Shown: positions 15,817 to 23,875, counted from the stretch's first letter. The stretch: DNA of 64,000 bases from Hyphobacterium marinum (GCF_036330325.1 NZ_JAZDRO010000004.1:269211-333210); one strand, 5' to 3'. Notes: generated by a model from the sequence alone, not told the origin. Made by a program: numbers and translations.

Positions 15817-16028
15817 ATCACCCGGTTTATCCGGGTGATCTATTAGATTCTGAGATGCCCCGAATAAATCGGGGCATTACGCCAATATCTCACAGTCCCT
15901 CCGACTTGATCGGAGGGCCTAGCTGAATCCGGCGGGCGGTCCCGGATTTATTCCGGGACCTACCGAAAGTGCCGGACAAGGCACCATGTCCTTCACAATC
16001 GGTAGGCCCCGGAACGGGGTCCGGGGCC
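15817..16028. repeat. Array of covarying CCCGG palindromes
   Basis: The 492-bp gap between thiG and the next gene holds no plausible gene. It contains successive perfect stems: 15817-15839 (ATCACCCGG arm), 15855-15877 (ATGCCCCGA), 15897-15917 (CCCTCCGA), 15938-15960 (GGTCCCGGA), an 8-bp pair at 15959-15966/15999-16006, and 16005-16028 (GGCCCCGGA). The arms differ between copies but pairing is kept. Most loops are short and AT-leaning (TTTAT, ATAAA, CTTGA). Confidence 0.75.
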
Positions 16029-16044
16029 GAAGGTGTTTCTGCTC

Positions 16045-16073
16045 TCGACACCCCGCGTCCCCGCCGCTAGCGT
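16045..16073 (+). promoter_or_regulatory. Candidate promoter for the nitronate monooxygenase-like gene
   Basis: TCGACA (16045-16050), a 17-base spacer, then TAGCGT (16068-16073) in the context GCTAGCGTC. This resembles the Caulobacter housekeeping -10 form GCTANAWC. The predicted start falls just before the operator-like repeat at 16084. Confidence 0.35.
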
Positions 16074-16083
16074 CGTGGCTGAA

Positions 16084-16108
16084 GTGAACACTGTTCACAC
16101 CGGGTGAA
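16084..16108. promoter_or_regulatory. GTGAAC inverted-repeat operator
   Basis: GTGAACACTGTTCAC (16084-16098) is a perfect inverted repeat around ACT. It is extended by ACCGG and a third GTGAA half-site (16104-16108). It lies 30-54 bases before the GTG start of the following gene. The sequence TTCACACCGG recurs at 17203-17212 before the beta-propeller gene. Confidence 0.5.
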
Positions 16109-16137
16109 TTTCCGCGACAGGCGAGGGGAGAGACGAC

Positions 16138-17091
16138 GTGACGGACGCTGCATTGCTGAAAGGGAAATTGCGCCTGCCGGTCATCGGCGCGCCGCTTTTC
16201 ATCATCTCCAATCCGGACCTGGTGATCGCCCAGTGCAAGGCCGGGATTGTCGGCAGTTTCCCCGCATTGAATGCCCGCCCGCAAAGCCAGCTTGATGAGT
16301 GGCTCGACCAGATCACGTCCGAACTCGACAGTTACAACGCCGCCAACCCGGACCGGCCCGCCGCTCCCTATGCCGTCAACCAGATCGTCCACCGCTCCAA
16401 CGACCGGCTGGAGGCCGACCTTGAAACCTGCGCCAAATACAAGGTGCCGATTGTCATCACCTCGCTTGGCGCGCGGGTGGAACTCAATGAGGCGGTCCAT
16501 TCCTGGGGCGGGATCACGCTGCACGACATCATCAACGTCACCTTCGCGCGCAAGGCGCTGGAGAAGGGCGCGGACGGCCTTATCGCCGTGTGCAACGGGG
16601 CGGGCGGCCATGCCGGCGTGAAATCGCCCTTCGCGCTGGTCCAGGAAATCCGCGAATTCTTTGATGGTCCGCTGGCGCTTTCCGGGGCCATCGCCAATGG
16701 CGGCGCGGTGCTGGCTGCACAGGCGATGGGCGCGGACTACGCCTATATCGGCTCGCCCTTCATCGCGACCGAGGAAGCCCGCGCCAGCGATGCCTACAAG
16801 CAGGGGATTGTCGACGGCGCGTCAGACGACATCGTCTATTCGAGCCTCTTTACCGGCGTGCATGGCAACTACCTCAAAAACTCGATCCGCAATGCCGGTC
16901 TCGACCCGGACAATCTGCCCGAAAGCGACCCGTCGGCGATGAATTTCGGCGGCGGCGCGGCCAAGGCCTGGAAGGATATCTGGGGGTCAGGCCAGGGGAT
17001 TGGCGCGATCAAGTCGGTCCAGCCCGCCGCTTCCTATATCGACCGCCTCGCCGAGGAATATGCGGCAGCGAAGAAACGGGTGTGCGGGTAG
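16138..17091 (+). CDS. Nitronate monooxygenase / NAD(P)H-dependent flavin oxidoreductase
   Basis: 317 residues, FMN-binding TIM barrel of the 2-nitropropane dioxygenase family. The GTG start at 16138 has an AGGGGAGAG ribosome-binding site. Family features are the N-terminal LPVIGAPLFIISNPDLVIAQ, VPIVITSLG, the glycine-rich CNGAGGHAGVKSP, the FMN-phosphate loops LSGAIANGGAVLAAQAMGAD and YIGSPFIAT. Proteins this similar oxidise alkyl nitronates or act as enoyl-related reductases; the physiological substrate is not predictable. The promoter region carries an operator-like palindrome shared with the next gene. Confidence 0.88.
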   Translation: MTDAALLKGKLRLPVIGAPLFIISNPDLVIAQCKAGIVGSFPALNARPQSQLDEWLDQITSELDSYNAANPDRPAAPYAVNQIVHRSNDRLEADLETCAKYKVPIVITSLGARVELNEAVHSWGGITLHDIINVTFARKALEKGADGLIAVCNGAGGHAGVKSPFALVQEIREFFDGPLALSGAIANGGAVLAAQAMGADYAYIGSPFIATEEARASDAYKQGIVDGASDDIVYSSLFTGVHGNYLKNSIRNAGLDPDNLPESDPSAMNFGGGAAKAWKDIWGSGQGIGAIKSVQPAASYIDRLAEEYAAAKKRVCG

Positions 17092-17092
17092 C

Positions 17093-17170
17093 CCCACCCC
17101 AACCCTCCCCCTCAAGGGGAGGGAGTACATGCGCCAATTTCCCTCCCCTTGAGGGGAGGGTCAGGGTGGG
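17093..17170. repeat. Y-shaped CCCTCCCC/GGGGAGGG repeat
   Basis: Two adjacent hairpins, CCCTCCCCCTCAAGGGGAGGG-like and CCCTCCCCTTGAGGGGAGGG, lie between an outer CCCCACCC and AGGGTGGG. They can fold as a three-way junction. The unit sits between the flavin oxidoreductase stop and the beta-propeller promoter. Confidence 0.75.
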
Positions 17171-17195
17171 TGATCTACCCGGCGATGGAAACGGC

Positions 17196-17224
17196 GTGAA
17201 TTTTCACACCGGTCTTGCTAGTCT
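17196..17224 (+). promoter_or_regulatory. Operator-like repeat overlapping a candidate promoter
   Basis: GTGAA-TT-TTCAC (17196-17207) followed by ACCGG matches the TTCACACCGG portion of the upstream operator. GTGAAT (17196-17201) and TAGTCT (17219-17224) have 17-base spacing and could be the -35 and -10. If so, the repeat overlaps the -35 of the beta-propeller gene. Confidence 0.35.
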
Positions 17225-17255
17225 TCGGCGCGGAACCAGCCCGGAGTGCCGCCCC

Positions 17256-18212
17256 ATGAAAACCCTCACCACTGCCGCCGCCCTGTCCGTCCTTATCGCC
17301 GCCTGCGCCGGGGCGCAGGACTATCTGCTCGTCGTCAACAAGGGCGACGACACGCTTGCGGTCATCGACGCCGAGACGCTGGAAACGGTCAGCCTGACCG
17401 GAACCGAGGACAATCCGCATGAAGTCGCCGTGTCGGGCGGTATCGCCTATGTCAGTGATTATGGCGGGGCGCAGGGCAATACGGTCAGCGTCGTCGATCT
17501 CGCGACCGGCGAGCGCACCGCGGTCTGGGACGTCGCGCCGAACACCGGCCCGCATGGCATCTGGGCGAGTGCGGACGGCAGCCTCCTCTGGGTGACGACC
17601 GAGACCAGCGGCACGGTGATCGAGATCGAGACCGCGACCGGTGAGGTGGCAGAGGTCTGGGAAACCGGCCAGAGCGTCAGCCACCAGCTTGTGCCGACGC
17701 CGGACGGGTCGAAGCTCTATGTCGCCAATATCGGCTCCGGCTCGGTGACGGTGATCGACCGCGCCGCGAACACGGTCGTGTCGGTCCCGACCGGGGCGGG
17801 TGCGGAAGGCATTGATGCCTCACCCGATGGCCGGGAAATCTGGGTCACGAACCGCTCCGCCGACACGGTGTCGATCATCGACACCGCCACAGATACCGTC
17901 ATCGCTGACTTCAATTCGGGCGGAGCCTTCCCGATCCGCGCCCGCTTCACACCGGACGGAAGCGAAGTCTATGTCTCGAACGCCAATTCCGGCGATGTCG
18001 CCGTTTTCGATGCGGCCTCGCGTGAACTGCTGGCGACGATCGACGTTGGCGCGGTTCCCATCGGTATCGTCATGAGCGCGGACGGCGCGCGCGCCTTTAT
18101 CGCCAACACCGCGGACGATTTCGTCACCGTCATCGACACCGCGACGCGTGAAGTGACGGGCCGGGTCGAGACCGGCGACGAACCCGACGGCATGGCCTGG
18201 GCGGTGCGCTAG
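17256..18212 (+). CDS. YncE-like YVTN beta-propeller, periplasmic or lipoprotein
   Basis: 318 residues. The start at 17256 gives a signal sequence MKTLTTAAALSVLIAACAGA; IAAC fits a lipobox, so it may be lipid-anchored. The rest is a seven-bladed propeller of about 42-residue YVTN repeats: KLYVANIGSGSVTVIDRAAN, REIWVTNRSADTVSIIDTAT, EVYVSNANSGDVAVFDAAS and RAFIANTADDFVTVIDTATR. Related propellers bind DNA, peptides or cofactors, or belong to PQQ/heme systems; no such partner is adjacent. The shared TTCACACCGG element suggests coregulation with the flavin oxidoreductase. Confidence 0.85.
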   Translation: MKTLTTAAALSVLIAACAGAQDYLLVVNKGDDTLAVIDAETLETVSLTGTEDNPHEVAVSGGIAYVSDYGGAQGNTVSVVDLATGERTAVWDVAPNTGPHGIWASADGSLLWVTTETSGTVIEIETATGEVAEVWETGQSVSHQLVPTPDGSKLYVANIGSGSVTVIDRAANTVVSVPTGAGAEGIDASPDGREIWVTNRSADTVSIIDTATDTVIADFNSGGAFPIRARFTPDGSEVYVSNANSGDVAVFDAASRELLATIDVGAVPIGIVMSADGARAFIANTADDFVTVIDTATREVTGRVETGDEPDGMAWAVR

Positions 18213-18230
18213 TTCTTCACCCAGGGATTT

Positions 18231-18312
18231 CCACCCCACCCTTACCCTCCCCTCAAGGGGAGGGATTCACAGCGCATTCCCCCTCCCCCTTGGGGGAGGG
18301 CCGGGGTGGGGG
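18231..18312. repeat. Y-shaped CCCTCCCC/GGGGAGGG repeat
   Basis: Same architecture as the 17.1-kb unit: outer CACCCC/GGGGTG and two internal hairpins (CCCTCCCCTCAAGGGGAGGG and a CCCTCCCCCTTGGGGGAGGG-type stem). It fills the gap between two convergent genes and ends three bases before the stop of the minus-strand gene. Confidence 0.75.
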
Positions 18313-18315
18313 CAT

Positions 18316-19158
18316 TCAGATCTTCCGTTTTGGCATGGCCCGGCCTTCAATAACGCCGCCCATCGCTGCCCAGACCGGTAGGCTGGCCGTCAGGCTGTCG
18401 AGCCCGCCCAAGAGGGTGAGCGCGGCGGCCCCCAATGTCAGCGCCATCCCCGCCTGAATTCGGCGCTTGTCGAGCAGGTCATTGCTGGCATCGCAGCGGC
18501 TGGTCACGGGCGGGCAGGTCACCGTCATCAGGGCAAAGAGGCCGCCCACGGTCACGACCGCCACGATCCAGCCGCGGACCAGCGTATCGGTCTCGGCCCA
18601 GCTCCAGCCCGATGTGACGAATACCAGCGCGGCAAGCGCCAGTGCGCCAGCGGCAAAGACCGGGGCCAGCCGCTGGCGACGGTCAAACAGGTAATCGATG
18701 ACAAAGGCCGCCCCAGGTACGAGGCAGAGCCACCAGTCGCCGGTGAACCCGGCGGCGGCTGCGGCAAGGACCAGTACCAGAGCCAGATCGGTCGTCCGGG
18801 CAGGCAGGCCGACCGTACGCACCACGACCCGCACACTCATCAGGATCACGGCCGCAGCGAACAGGCCCGGCCCGAAGCCAAGAGCACTGGCCGCGACACA
18901 AAGGGCCATGGCGACGAAGGCACCGGGGTTGCGGTCCGGATCAAGCTCACGAGTCAGGGCCCAGGCCAGAAAGGCCGCCAGCGCCCCGATCACGCCCGTT
19001 GCGACGGCGTCCCCGAATTCTGCGGCACGGTAAAAGCGTTCAAACCCCGCCAGCCCTATCGCGATCAAGGGCAGCAGGATCAGCACCGCCAGATTGGTCC
19101 GGAATTTCGCTTCCAGTGGCCGGGCGATGGAGGAGTATTGATAGATCGGATGGGCCAT
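18316..19158 (-). CDS. Hypothetical multi-pass membrane protein
   Basis: 280 residues with about eight hydrophobic helices: LAVLILLPLIAIGLAGF near 25-41, VATGVIGALAAFLAWAL near 52-68, then pairs to the C-terminus. A short cytoplasmic N-terminus (MAHPIYQYSSIARPLEAKF) and basic loops (RELDPDRN, FDRRQR) fit the positive-inside rule. I recognise no family motif. It stands alone between a repeat and a short divergent gene; its role is unknown. Confidence 0.7.
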   Translation of the reverse strand: MAHPIYQYSSIARPLEAKFRTNLAVLILLPLIAIGLAGFERFYRAAEFGDAVATGVIGALAAFLAWALTRELDPDRNPGAFVAMALCVAASALGFGPGLFAAAVILMSVRVVVRTVGLPARTTDLALVLVLAAAAAGFTGDWWLCLVPGAAFVIDYLFDRRQRLAPVFAAGALALAALVFVTSGWSWAETDTLVRGWIVAVVTVGGLFALMTVTCPPVTSRCDASNDLLDKRRIQAGMALTLGAAALTLLGGLDSLTASLPVWAAMGGVIEGRAMPKRKI

Positions 19159-19243
19159 TTGCGGGGTCTCTTCGCGGCGGACTGGGACGATGGGACTTGA
19201 TATAGCGTGGTCCTTGGCGAATTGCCGCGATAATCTGGGAATT

Positions 19244-19396
19244 ATGAAGCCGAACGAAGATTATCCTGAACCGGAGTCTGGCTGGCGGCGGATGGTCTGG
19301 CGGTTCGGCGGGTGGATCCAGCGCCATGGCGAGGTCATCTCCCTGCTTCTGGTTCTGGCGGCCGGGCTGGCGGTTTATACAGTCTTGAGAGGCTGA
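19244..19396 (+). CDS. Small single-pass membrane protein
   Basis: A 50-residue frame starting MKPNEDYPEPESGWRRMVWR, with GGGA three bases upstream (tight spacing). It has an acidic, Pro-rich head, an amphipathic Trp/Arg stretch and one helix (VISLLLVLAAGLAVYTVL) at the C-terminus. Coding is suggested by the membrane-protein-like composition and the position between two membrane genes, not by recognised homology. The longer frame from 19190 is less likely. Confidence 0.45.
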   Translation: MKPNEDYPEPESGWRRMVWRFGGWIQRHGEVISLLLVLAAGLAVYTVLRG

Positions 19397-19440
19397 CGGC
19401 CTGACAGGGCCTCGGCTAGGGCGCTAGCGACAGGGACACC

Positions 19441-19920
19441 ATGACTGAGACAGCACAGTATGACGTGATCGTGCCCCTGTTGTTGTCTGCAGGGCTGATC
19501 GTGGCGACCGTCGTCATCCACATGCTCGGCCTGATCGTCCTGATGGGCCTGTTGCAGAAGCGTTCACGACAGATCCGGCCCTTCCTGTCCATTCCGCGCC
19601 AGGGCCTGTTCATCATCCTGATCGTTCTGGGTCTGGTCGTGATCCACTCGGTCGAGATCTGGCTCTATGCACTGGTTTATCTGGCGCTTGGCGAGTTTCC
19701 GACGCTGGAACTGGCGCTCTATTATTCGATCTCGACCTTCACCACGGCAGGCTTTGGCGACATCGTCCAGGACAGCCACTGGCGGCTGGTTGGCGCGATG
19801 GAAAGCTTCAACGGCTTCTTGCTGATCGGTTGGTCAACGGCCTTCCTTGTCTCGGTCATCGGACGCTTGCGGTCGATGGAGACCGAATGGCTCGATGCCC
19901 TGCGTCAGAAGCCCGATTGA
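19441..19920 (+). CDS. Two-helix potassium channel-like protein (Ion_trans_2)
   Basis: 159 residues. Two N-terminal hydrophobic helices (about 9-38 and 56-84) precede a pore helix and selectivity loop ISTFTTAGFGDIV (about 98-109), then the last helix (about 121-141) and a short cytoplasmic tail. The filter reads TTAGFGD (101-107) rather than TVGYGD: Val is replaced by Ala and Tyr by Phe. GFGD filters conduct potassium in other channels. No RCK/TrkA-N gating domain is fused or adjacent. The ATG at 19441 fits the N-terminus of the family. Confidence 0.82.
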   Translation: MTETAQYDVIVPLLLSAGLIVATVVIHMLGLIVLMGLLQKRSRQIRPFLSIPRQGLFIILIVLGLVVIHSVEIWLYALVYLALGEFPTLELALYYSISTFTTAGFGDIVQDSHWRLVGAMESFNGFLLIGWSTAFLVSVIGRLRSMETEWLDALRQKPD

Positions 19921-19999
19921 GTCCCTCGCTTGCCCCGCACGGAGTCGGCGCGCTAAACCAGCCATTCCACTGGGGCTGGCTTCGCTGATAAAGGGCTGC

Positions 20000-22024
20000 A
20001 TGTTCAAGAAAATCCTGATTGCCAACCGGGGCGAGATCGCCGTGCGCGTCATCAAGACGTGCCGCCGCCTGGGTATCGCGACCGTGGCCGTCTATTCCGA
20101 GGCCGATGCGGATTCGAAGGCCGTCGACATGGCCGACGAGGCTGTCTTCATTGGCGGTTCGCCCCCGGGCGAGAGCTATCTCGTCATGGACAAGATCATC
20201 GCCGCGGCGAAGGAAACCGGGGCGGAAGCGATCCATCCCGGCTTTGGTTTTCTGTCCGAGAACCCGAAATTTCCCAAGGCGCTTGAAGAGGCCGGTATCA
20301 CGTGGATCGGGCCCAATCCCGAAGCCATCGAGGCCATGGGCGACAAGATCACCTCGAAGAAATTCGCGGTTGAAGCGGGCGTCAGCACGGTACCGGGCCA
20401 TATGGGCCTCATCGAGGATGCCGACGAGGCGGTGAAGATCGCCACCGAGATCGGCTATCCGGTGATGATCAAGGCGTCCGCTGGCGGTGGCGGCAAGGGC
20501 ATGCGCATCGCCTGGAACGACACCGAGGCGAAGGAAGGCTTCAAGTCCGCGCGCGGCGAAGCCAAGACCAGCTTCGGCGACGAACGCATCTTCATCGAGA
20601 AATTCATCGAGACGCCGCGCCATATCGAGATCCAGGTGCTCGGCGACAAGCACGGCAACATCATCTATCTCGGTGAACGCGAATGCTCGGTCCAGCGCCG
20701 CAACCAGAAAGTCCTGGAAGAAGCCCCGTCCCCCTTCATCGACAAGGCGACGCGCGAGGCGATGGGCAATGAGGCGGTCGCATTGGCCAGGGCGGTCAAT
20801 TACGACAGCGCCGGCACGGTCGAATTCATCGTCGACAAGGACCAGAATTTCTACTTCCTGGAAATGAATACCCGCCTGCAGGTCGAGCACCCGGTCACCG
20901 AACTCGTCACCGGGCTGGACCTGGTCGAGCAGATGATCCGCATCGCCGCGGGCGAGGAAATCAAGCTCCGGCAGAAGGACGTGAAGCTGAATGGCTGGGC
21001 GGTCGAGGCTCGGCTCTACGCCGAAGATCCCTATCGCGGTTTCCTGCCGTCGATCGGGCGTCTGAAGCGCTATCATGAACCGGCGGAAGGCTCGCTGGGG
21101 GACGGTACGCTGCGCATCGATTCCGGTGTGCGCGAAGGCGACGAAATCTCGCTCTTCTACGATCCGATGATTGCCAAGGTGATCGGTTACGCCAAAACCC
21201 GGGAAGCGGCGATTGATACGCTCCTCGAAGGGCTCGACCGCTATCTCGTTGAAGGCCTGCAATCGAACGCGCCCTTCCTCGCCGCCTGTCTGGGCGAGAG
21301 CGATTTCCGCAAGGGCGCGATCCACACCGGCTATATCCCGGAGCATTTCCCGGACGGGTTCCACGGCACGGTCCCGACCGAATTCCAGCTGAAAATCATG
21401 ACGGCGGCAGCGGCCTATATCCACACCCTGCTGACCCGCCGCGCTGAGCAGACGAGCGGCCGCCTGACGCCGGCCCCGGCCTGGCACCCGGAAGAATGGG
21501 ATGTGAAGCTCGACGGGCGCTGGTTCCCGGTCGAGATCACGCTGCCGGACGTTCCGAAGAGCGGCGAGGGCACGGCCACCGTCTGGACGCCCGACCTCGC
21601 CGGTGACCCGATGGAGCTGAAAACATCCTGGACGCCCGGCACTCACCTGTTTGAAGGCACGCTGGACGGCGAGAGCTTCGCCATCCAGTTCGCCTACCGG
21701 ACGGAAGGCTATGTGCTGCGCCATCGCGGCTTTGACTGCACGGCCATTGTCTGCACACACCGCGCAGCGGAAATGCACGCCCGCCTGCCCGAGAAAGAGG
21801 CCGGAGCTTCGGCGAAGATCGTCGCCAGCCCGATGCCGGGTCTGGTCGTCTCGGTCGATGTCGAAGAAGGCCAGGAGGTCAAGGCGGGTGAAGCCCTGAT
21901 GGTGGTCGAGGCGATGAAGATGGAGAATGTCATCCGCGCCGAGATCGACGGAACCATCAAGACCGTCTCGGCCAAGCCGGGCCAGTCCGTCGCCGCCGAT
22001 GAGGTCCTGGCGGAATTCGAGTAG
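20000..22024 (+). CDS. pccA: Propionyl-CoA carboxylase alpha (biotin-containing) subunit
   Basis: 674 residues from the ATG at 20000 (AAGGG four bases upstream), MFKKILIANRGEIAVRVIKT. It contains the biotin carboxylase domain (1-450: ATP-grasp loop KASAGGGGKGMRIA, FLEMNTRLQVEHPVTE), the BT domain, and a C-terminal biotinyl domain with VEAMKMENV (Lys640). The segments RLYAEDPYRGFLPSIGRLKR and ASPMPGLVVSV favour PccA over MccA. It carboxylates biotin for conversion of propionyl-CoA to methylmalonyl-CoA. The beta subunit PccB is not next to it; the carboxyltransferase at 38.1 kb is the MccB type. The frame overlapping the K-channel gene upstream is not coding for it. Confidence 0.9.
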   Translation: MFKKILIANRGEIAVRVIKTCRRLGIATVAVYSEADADSKAVDMADEAVFIGGSPPGESYLVMDKIIAAAKETGAEAIHPGFGFLSENPKFPKALEEAGITWIGPNPEAIEAMGDKITSKKFAVEAGVSTVPGHMGLIEDADEAVKIATEIGYPVMIKASAGGGGKGMRIAWNDTEAKEGFKSARGEAKTSFGDERIFIEKFIETPRHIEIQVLGDKHGNIIYLGERECSVQRRNQKVLEEAPSPFIDKATREAMGNEAVALARAVNYDSAGTVEFIVDKDQNFYFLEMNTRLQVEHPVTELVTGLDLVEQMIRIAAGEEIKLRQKDVKLNGWAVEARLYAEDPYRGFLPSIGRLKRYHEPAEGSLGDGTLRIDSGVREGDEISLFYDPMIAKVIGYAKTREAAIDTLLEGLDRYLVEGLQSNAPFLAACLGESDFRKGAIHTGYIPEHFPDGFHGTVPTEFQLKIMTAAAAYIHTLLTRRAEQTSGRLTPAPAWHPEEWDVKLDGRWFPVEITLPDVPKSGEGTATVWTPDLAGDPMELKTSWTPGTHLFEGTLDGESFAIQFAYRTEGYVLRHRGFDCTAIVCTHRAAEMHARLPEKEAGASAKIVASPMPGLVVSVDVEEGQEVKAGEALMVVEAMKMENVIRAEIDGTIKTVSAKPGQSVAADEVLAEFE

Positions 22025-22112
22025 GGGACTGGCTGCCCGACATTCCCTGTGCAAGCCGGGGCAAGCCGGGCTATCAAGCGGTCAGGACAATCGAGATTGG
22101 GGAATCCACACC

Positions 22113-22646
22113 ATGAATCCGCTTGCATTCTTTTTGCCGGGGCAGCGCGCCTCGTCTTCCACCTTCTTCATAGGTCTTGTCGTTCTCGCCGTGCTTGATG
22201 CGGCGCGGCTCTACGTGCTCCAGGCCGGCATGTTGCCGGACACCGGCCCGGTGGCGGTGATCCTTCCGATCGGCTCGCTGATCGTGATGATGCTTTTCGT
22301 GCTCTTTCTGTTCATGAACCGCCGGGCCGATGCCCAGCGCGGCCCGGGCCTGGCCTTCCTTCCGGTCGGCCTCAGCCTGCTGATTCGGATCATTGCCGGC
22401 GGCATCTTCGTGACGGTCGCCGGGATGGGTCTGATGCAGGACTTTGCGTCCAGCCAGGGCCAGGACTGGATGACGGCCGCCCAGGATCCGGCTTTCCAGG
22501 ACCAGTTTGAAGCCTGGCTCGAAGCCAATCCGGAGAATGCGGGCGGTATCGACACCACCTCGGCCATCATCTCCTTCGTGGCCTTCTGGGTCCCGGCCTT
22601 TCTGTTCGGCCTGTGGTTCGGCGGCATGAAGCCGGAAACCGAATAA
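22113..22646 (+). CDS. Membrane protein, divergent DUF805-like
   Basis: 177 residues with four hydrophobic helices. The N-terminal MNPLAFFLPGQRASSSTFFI resembles the F-x(n)-GR-x(4)-Y/F-W start of DUF805, and MNRRADAQRGPG sits where family members have KRLHDxG, but the key His is missing. Two clearer DUF805 genes follow at 88- and 36-bp gaps, so this may be a degenerate first member of a local family. Function is unknown. Confidence 0.65.
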   Translation: MNPLAFFLPGQRASSSTFFIGLVVLAVLDAARLYVLQAGMLPDTGPVAVILPIGSLIVMMLFVLFLFMNRRADAQRGPGLAFLPVGLSLLIRIIAGGIFVTVAGMGLMQDFASSQGQDWMTAAQDPAFQDQFEAWLEANPENAGGIDTTSAIISFVAFWVPAFLFGLWFGGMKPETE

Positions 22647-22733
22647 TCGCAAATCCCTTGGTGGGCGATTGACTCAACCCCTGTTCGCGCCACACGCTAG
22701 CGTCACGTGGTTCGAACAGGGGAGGTCGCCACC

Positions 22734-23240
22734 ATGGATACCGCCAAGTTTCAGGAACTCCTGCTGAAGTTCGAAGGCCGAATCGGCCCGAACTCGCTGA
22801 TGCAGGGTGCAATTGTCATCATGGTGATCGGGCTGATCCTGAATGCCCTCACCATCATCATACCCTTTATTGGCATTCTGGGCTGGGCGCTGCTCTACCC
22901 GATGTTCTGCATCTATGCGAAGCGCCTGCACGATGGCGGCAAGCCCGCCGTGTGGACGCTCGCTGTGCTCGGTGCCTATATCGTTGTTGGAATGGTTTTG
23001 TCGGTGATCCTGACGCCGTTGATCGCCGGCGACATGGTAGCAGCGGCCATGCGCGGGGACTCGGCAGCCGCGCTTGGAATGGAGTTCCGACTCAAGAGCT
23101 TCATCATTGCGGCGATCGGCACGGTCGTGACCCACTTGGGGGTCGCCTTCATTGTCAACCAGTTCGTCAAGGGCGATCCGGCTGCCAACGCCTATGGCGA
23201 GCCGCCCGCGGATGCCGCTTCACCCAACCCGCTGTCCTGA
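22734..23240 (+). CDS. DUF805 family membrane protein
   Basis: 168 residues. The start at 22734 is set by AGGGGAGGT seven bases upstream. The family motif YAKRLHDGGK follows the second helix; FEGRIGPNSLMQGAIVIMV is the typical first segment. There are four predicted helices and a Pro/Ala-rich C-terminal tail. DUF805 proteins are inner-membrane proteins of unknown function. Homologous to the next gene. Confidence 0.85.
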   Translation: MDTAKFQELLLKFEGRIGPNSLMQGAIVIMVIGLILNALTIIIPFIGILGWALLYPMFCIYAKRLHDGGKPAVWTLAVLGAYIVVGMVLSVILTPLIAGDMVAAAMRGDSAAALGMEFRLKSFIIAAIGTVVTHLGVAFIVNQFVKGDPAANAYGEPPADAASPNPLS

Positions 23241-23276
23241 CCGGACAGCCATTCTGATCTCTGGAGGGAGAGCTAC

Positions 23277-23813
23277 ATGAATATCGGAAATGTCCTGTTC
23301 AGCCCGAACGGACGCATCGGCCAGCAGGACTATTGGGTCGGCATCCTGATCATCATCGTCGGCAATATCGTGGGCGGGATGATCCCCTTCCTTGGGCTGA
23401 TCATCACGCTGGGCCTGATCTATGTCGGGGTTTGCGTGTACGGCAAACGCCTGCACGACATCGGCAAGACGGCCTGGATCCACGGCATTGTCTGGTTGAT
23501 TCAGTTCGGCCTCGGCATTGTCGCCTTCGTGATGGCCGGTGGCGCAGTTATGGCTGCCCTGTCAGCCGGCGGGACCGAGGAAGCCGGTGTGGCCGCGGCG
23601 ATCGCCGCGTCTGGCAGCCTCTTCCTCATCGGCGGGCTCGGATTCCTGATCTGGATTGTCTACACGATCTGGCTGGGTGTTTCGGTCGGTGAGGCGGGCG
23701 CAAACCGCTTTGGTCCGCCACCGGGCGCTGCCGAGCCGGCTCCGGCCGCTCCGGCACAACCGTCCCAGCCGGCTCCGCCGCAGGACGACAACAATCCGAC
23801 GATCTCGTCCTGA
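23277..23813 (+). CDS. DUF805 family membrane protein
   Basis: 178 residues with an ideal GGAGGGAGAG ribosome-binding site. It has SPNGRIGQQDYWVGILIIIV, the YGKRLHDIGKTAW motif, four helices, and a disordered C-terminal tail rich in Pro/Ala/Gln (about 148-178). It is the last of three consecutive DUF805-type genes and is followed by a strong terminator, which closes the unit. Confidence 0.87.
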   Translation: MNIGNVLFSPNGRIGQQDYWVGILIIIVGNIVGGMIPFLGLIITLGLIYVGVCVYGKRLHDIGKTAWIHGIVWLIQFGLGIVAFVMAGGAVMAALSAGGTEEAGVAAAIAASGSLFLIGGLGFLIWIVYTIWLGVSVGEAGANRFGPPPGAAEPAPAAPAQPSQPAPPQDDNNPTISS

Positions 23814-23846
23814 CGGGCGAGGGCGTCACGCCTGAATGAATGAAGG

Positions 23847-23875
23847 CCCCGGCGGAGCGATCCGCCGGGGTTTTT
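23847..23875 (+). terminator. Rho-independent terminator after the DUF805 cluster
   Basis: Perfect 10-bp stem CCCCGGCGGA/TCCGCCGGGG with a GCGA tetraloop, followed directly by TTTTT. It lies 33 bases after the last DUF805 stop. Confidence 0.92.

Noticed and set aside
15646..16137. CRISPR array
   Set aside because: The repeats are palindromes of unequal sequence and spacing, not direct repeats with regular spacers; no cas genes are near.
19856..22054. 732-residue minus-strand open frame
   Set aside because: Antisense to pccA, which has every family motif. This frame shows only Arg/His/Asp-rich mirror composition.
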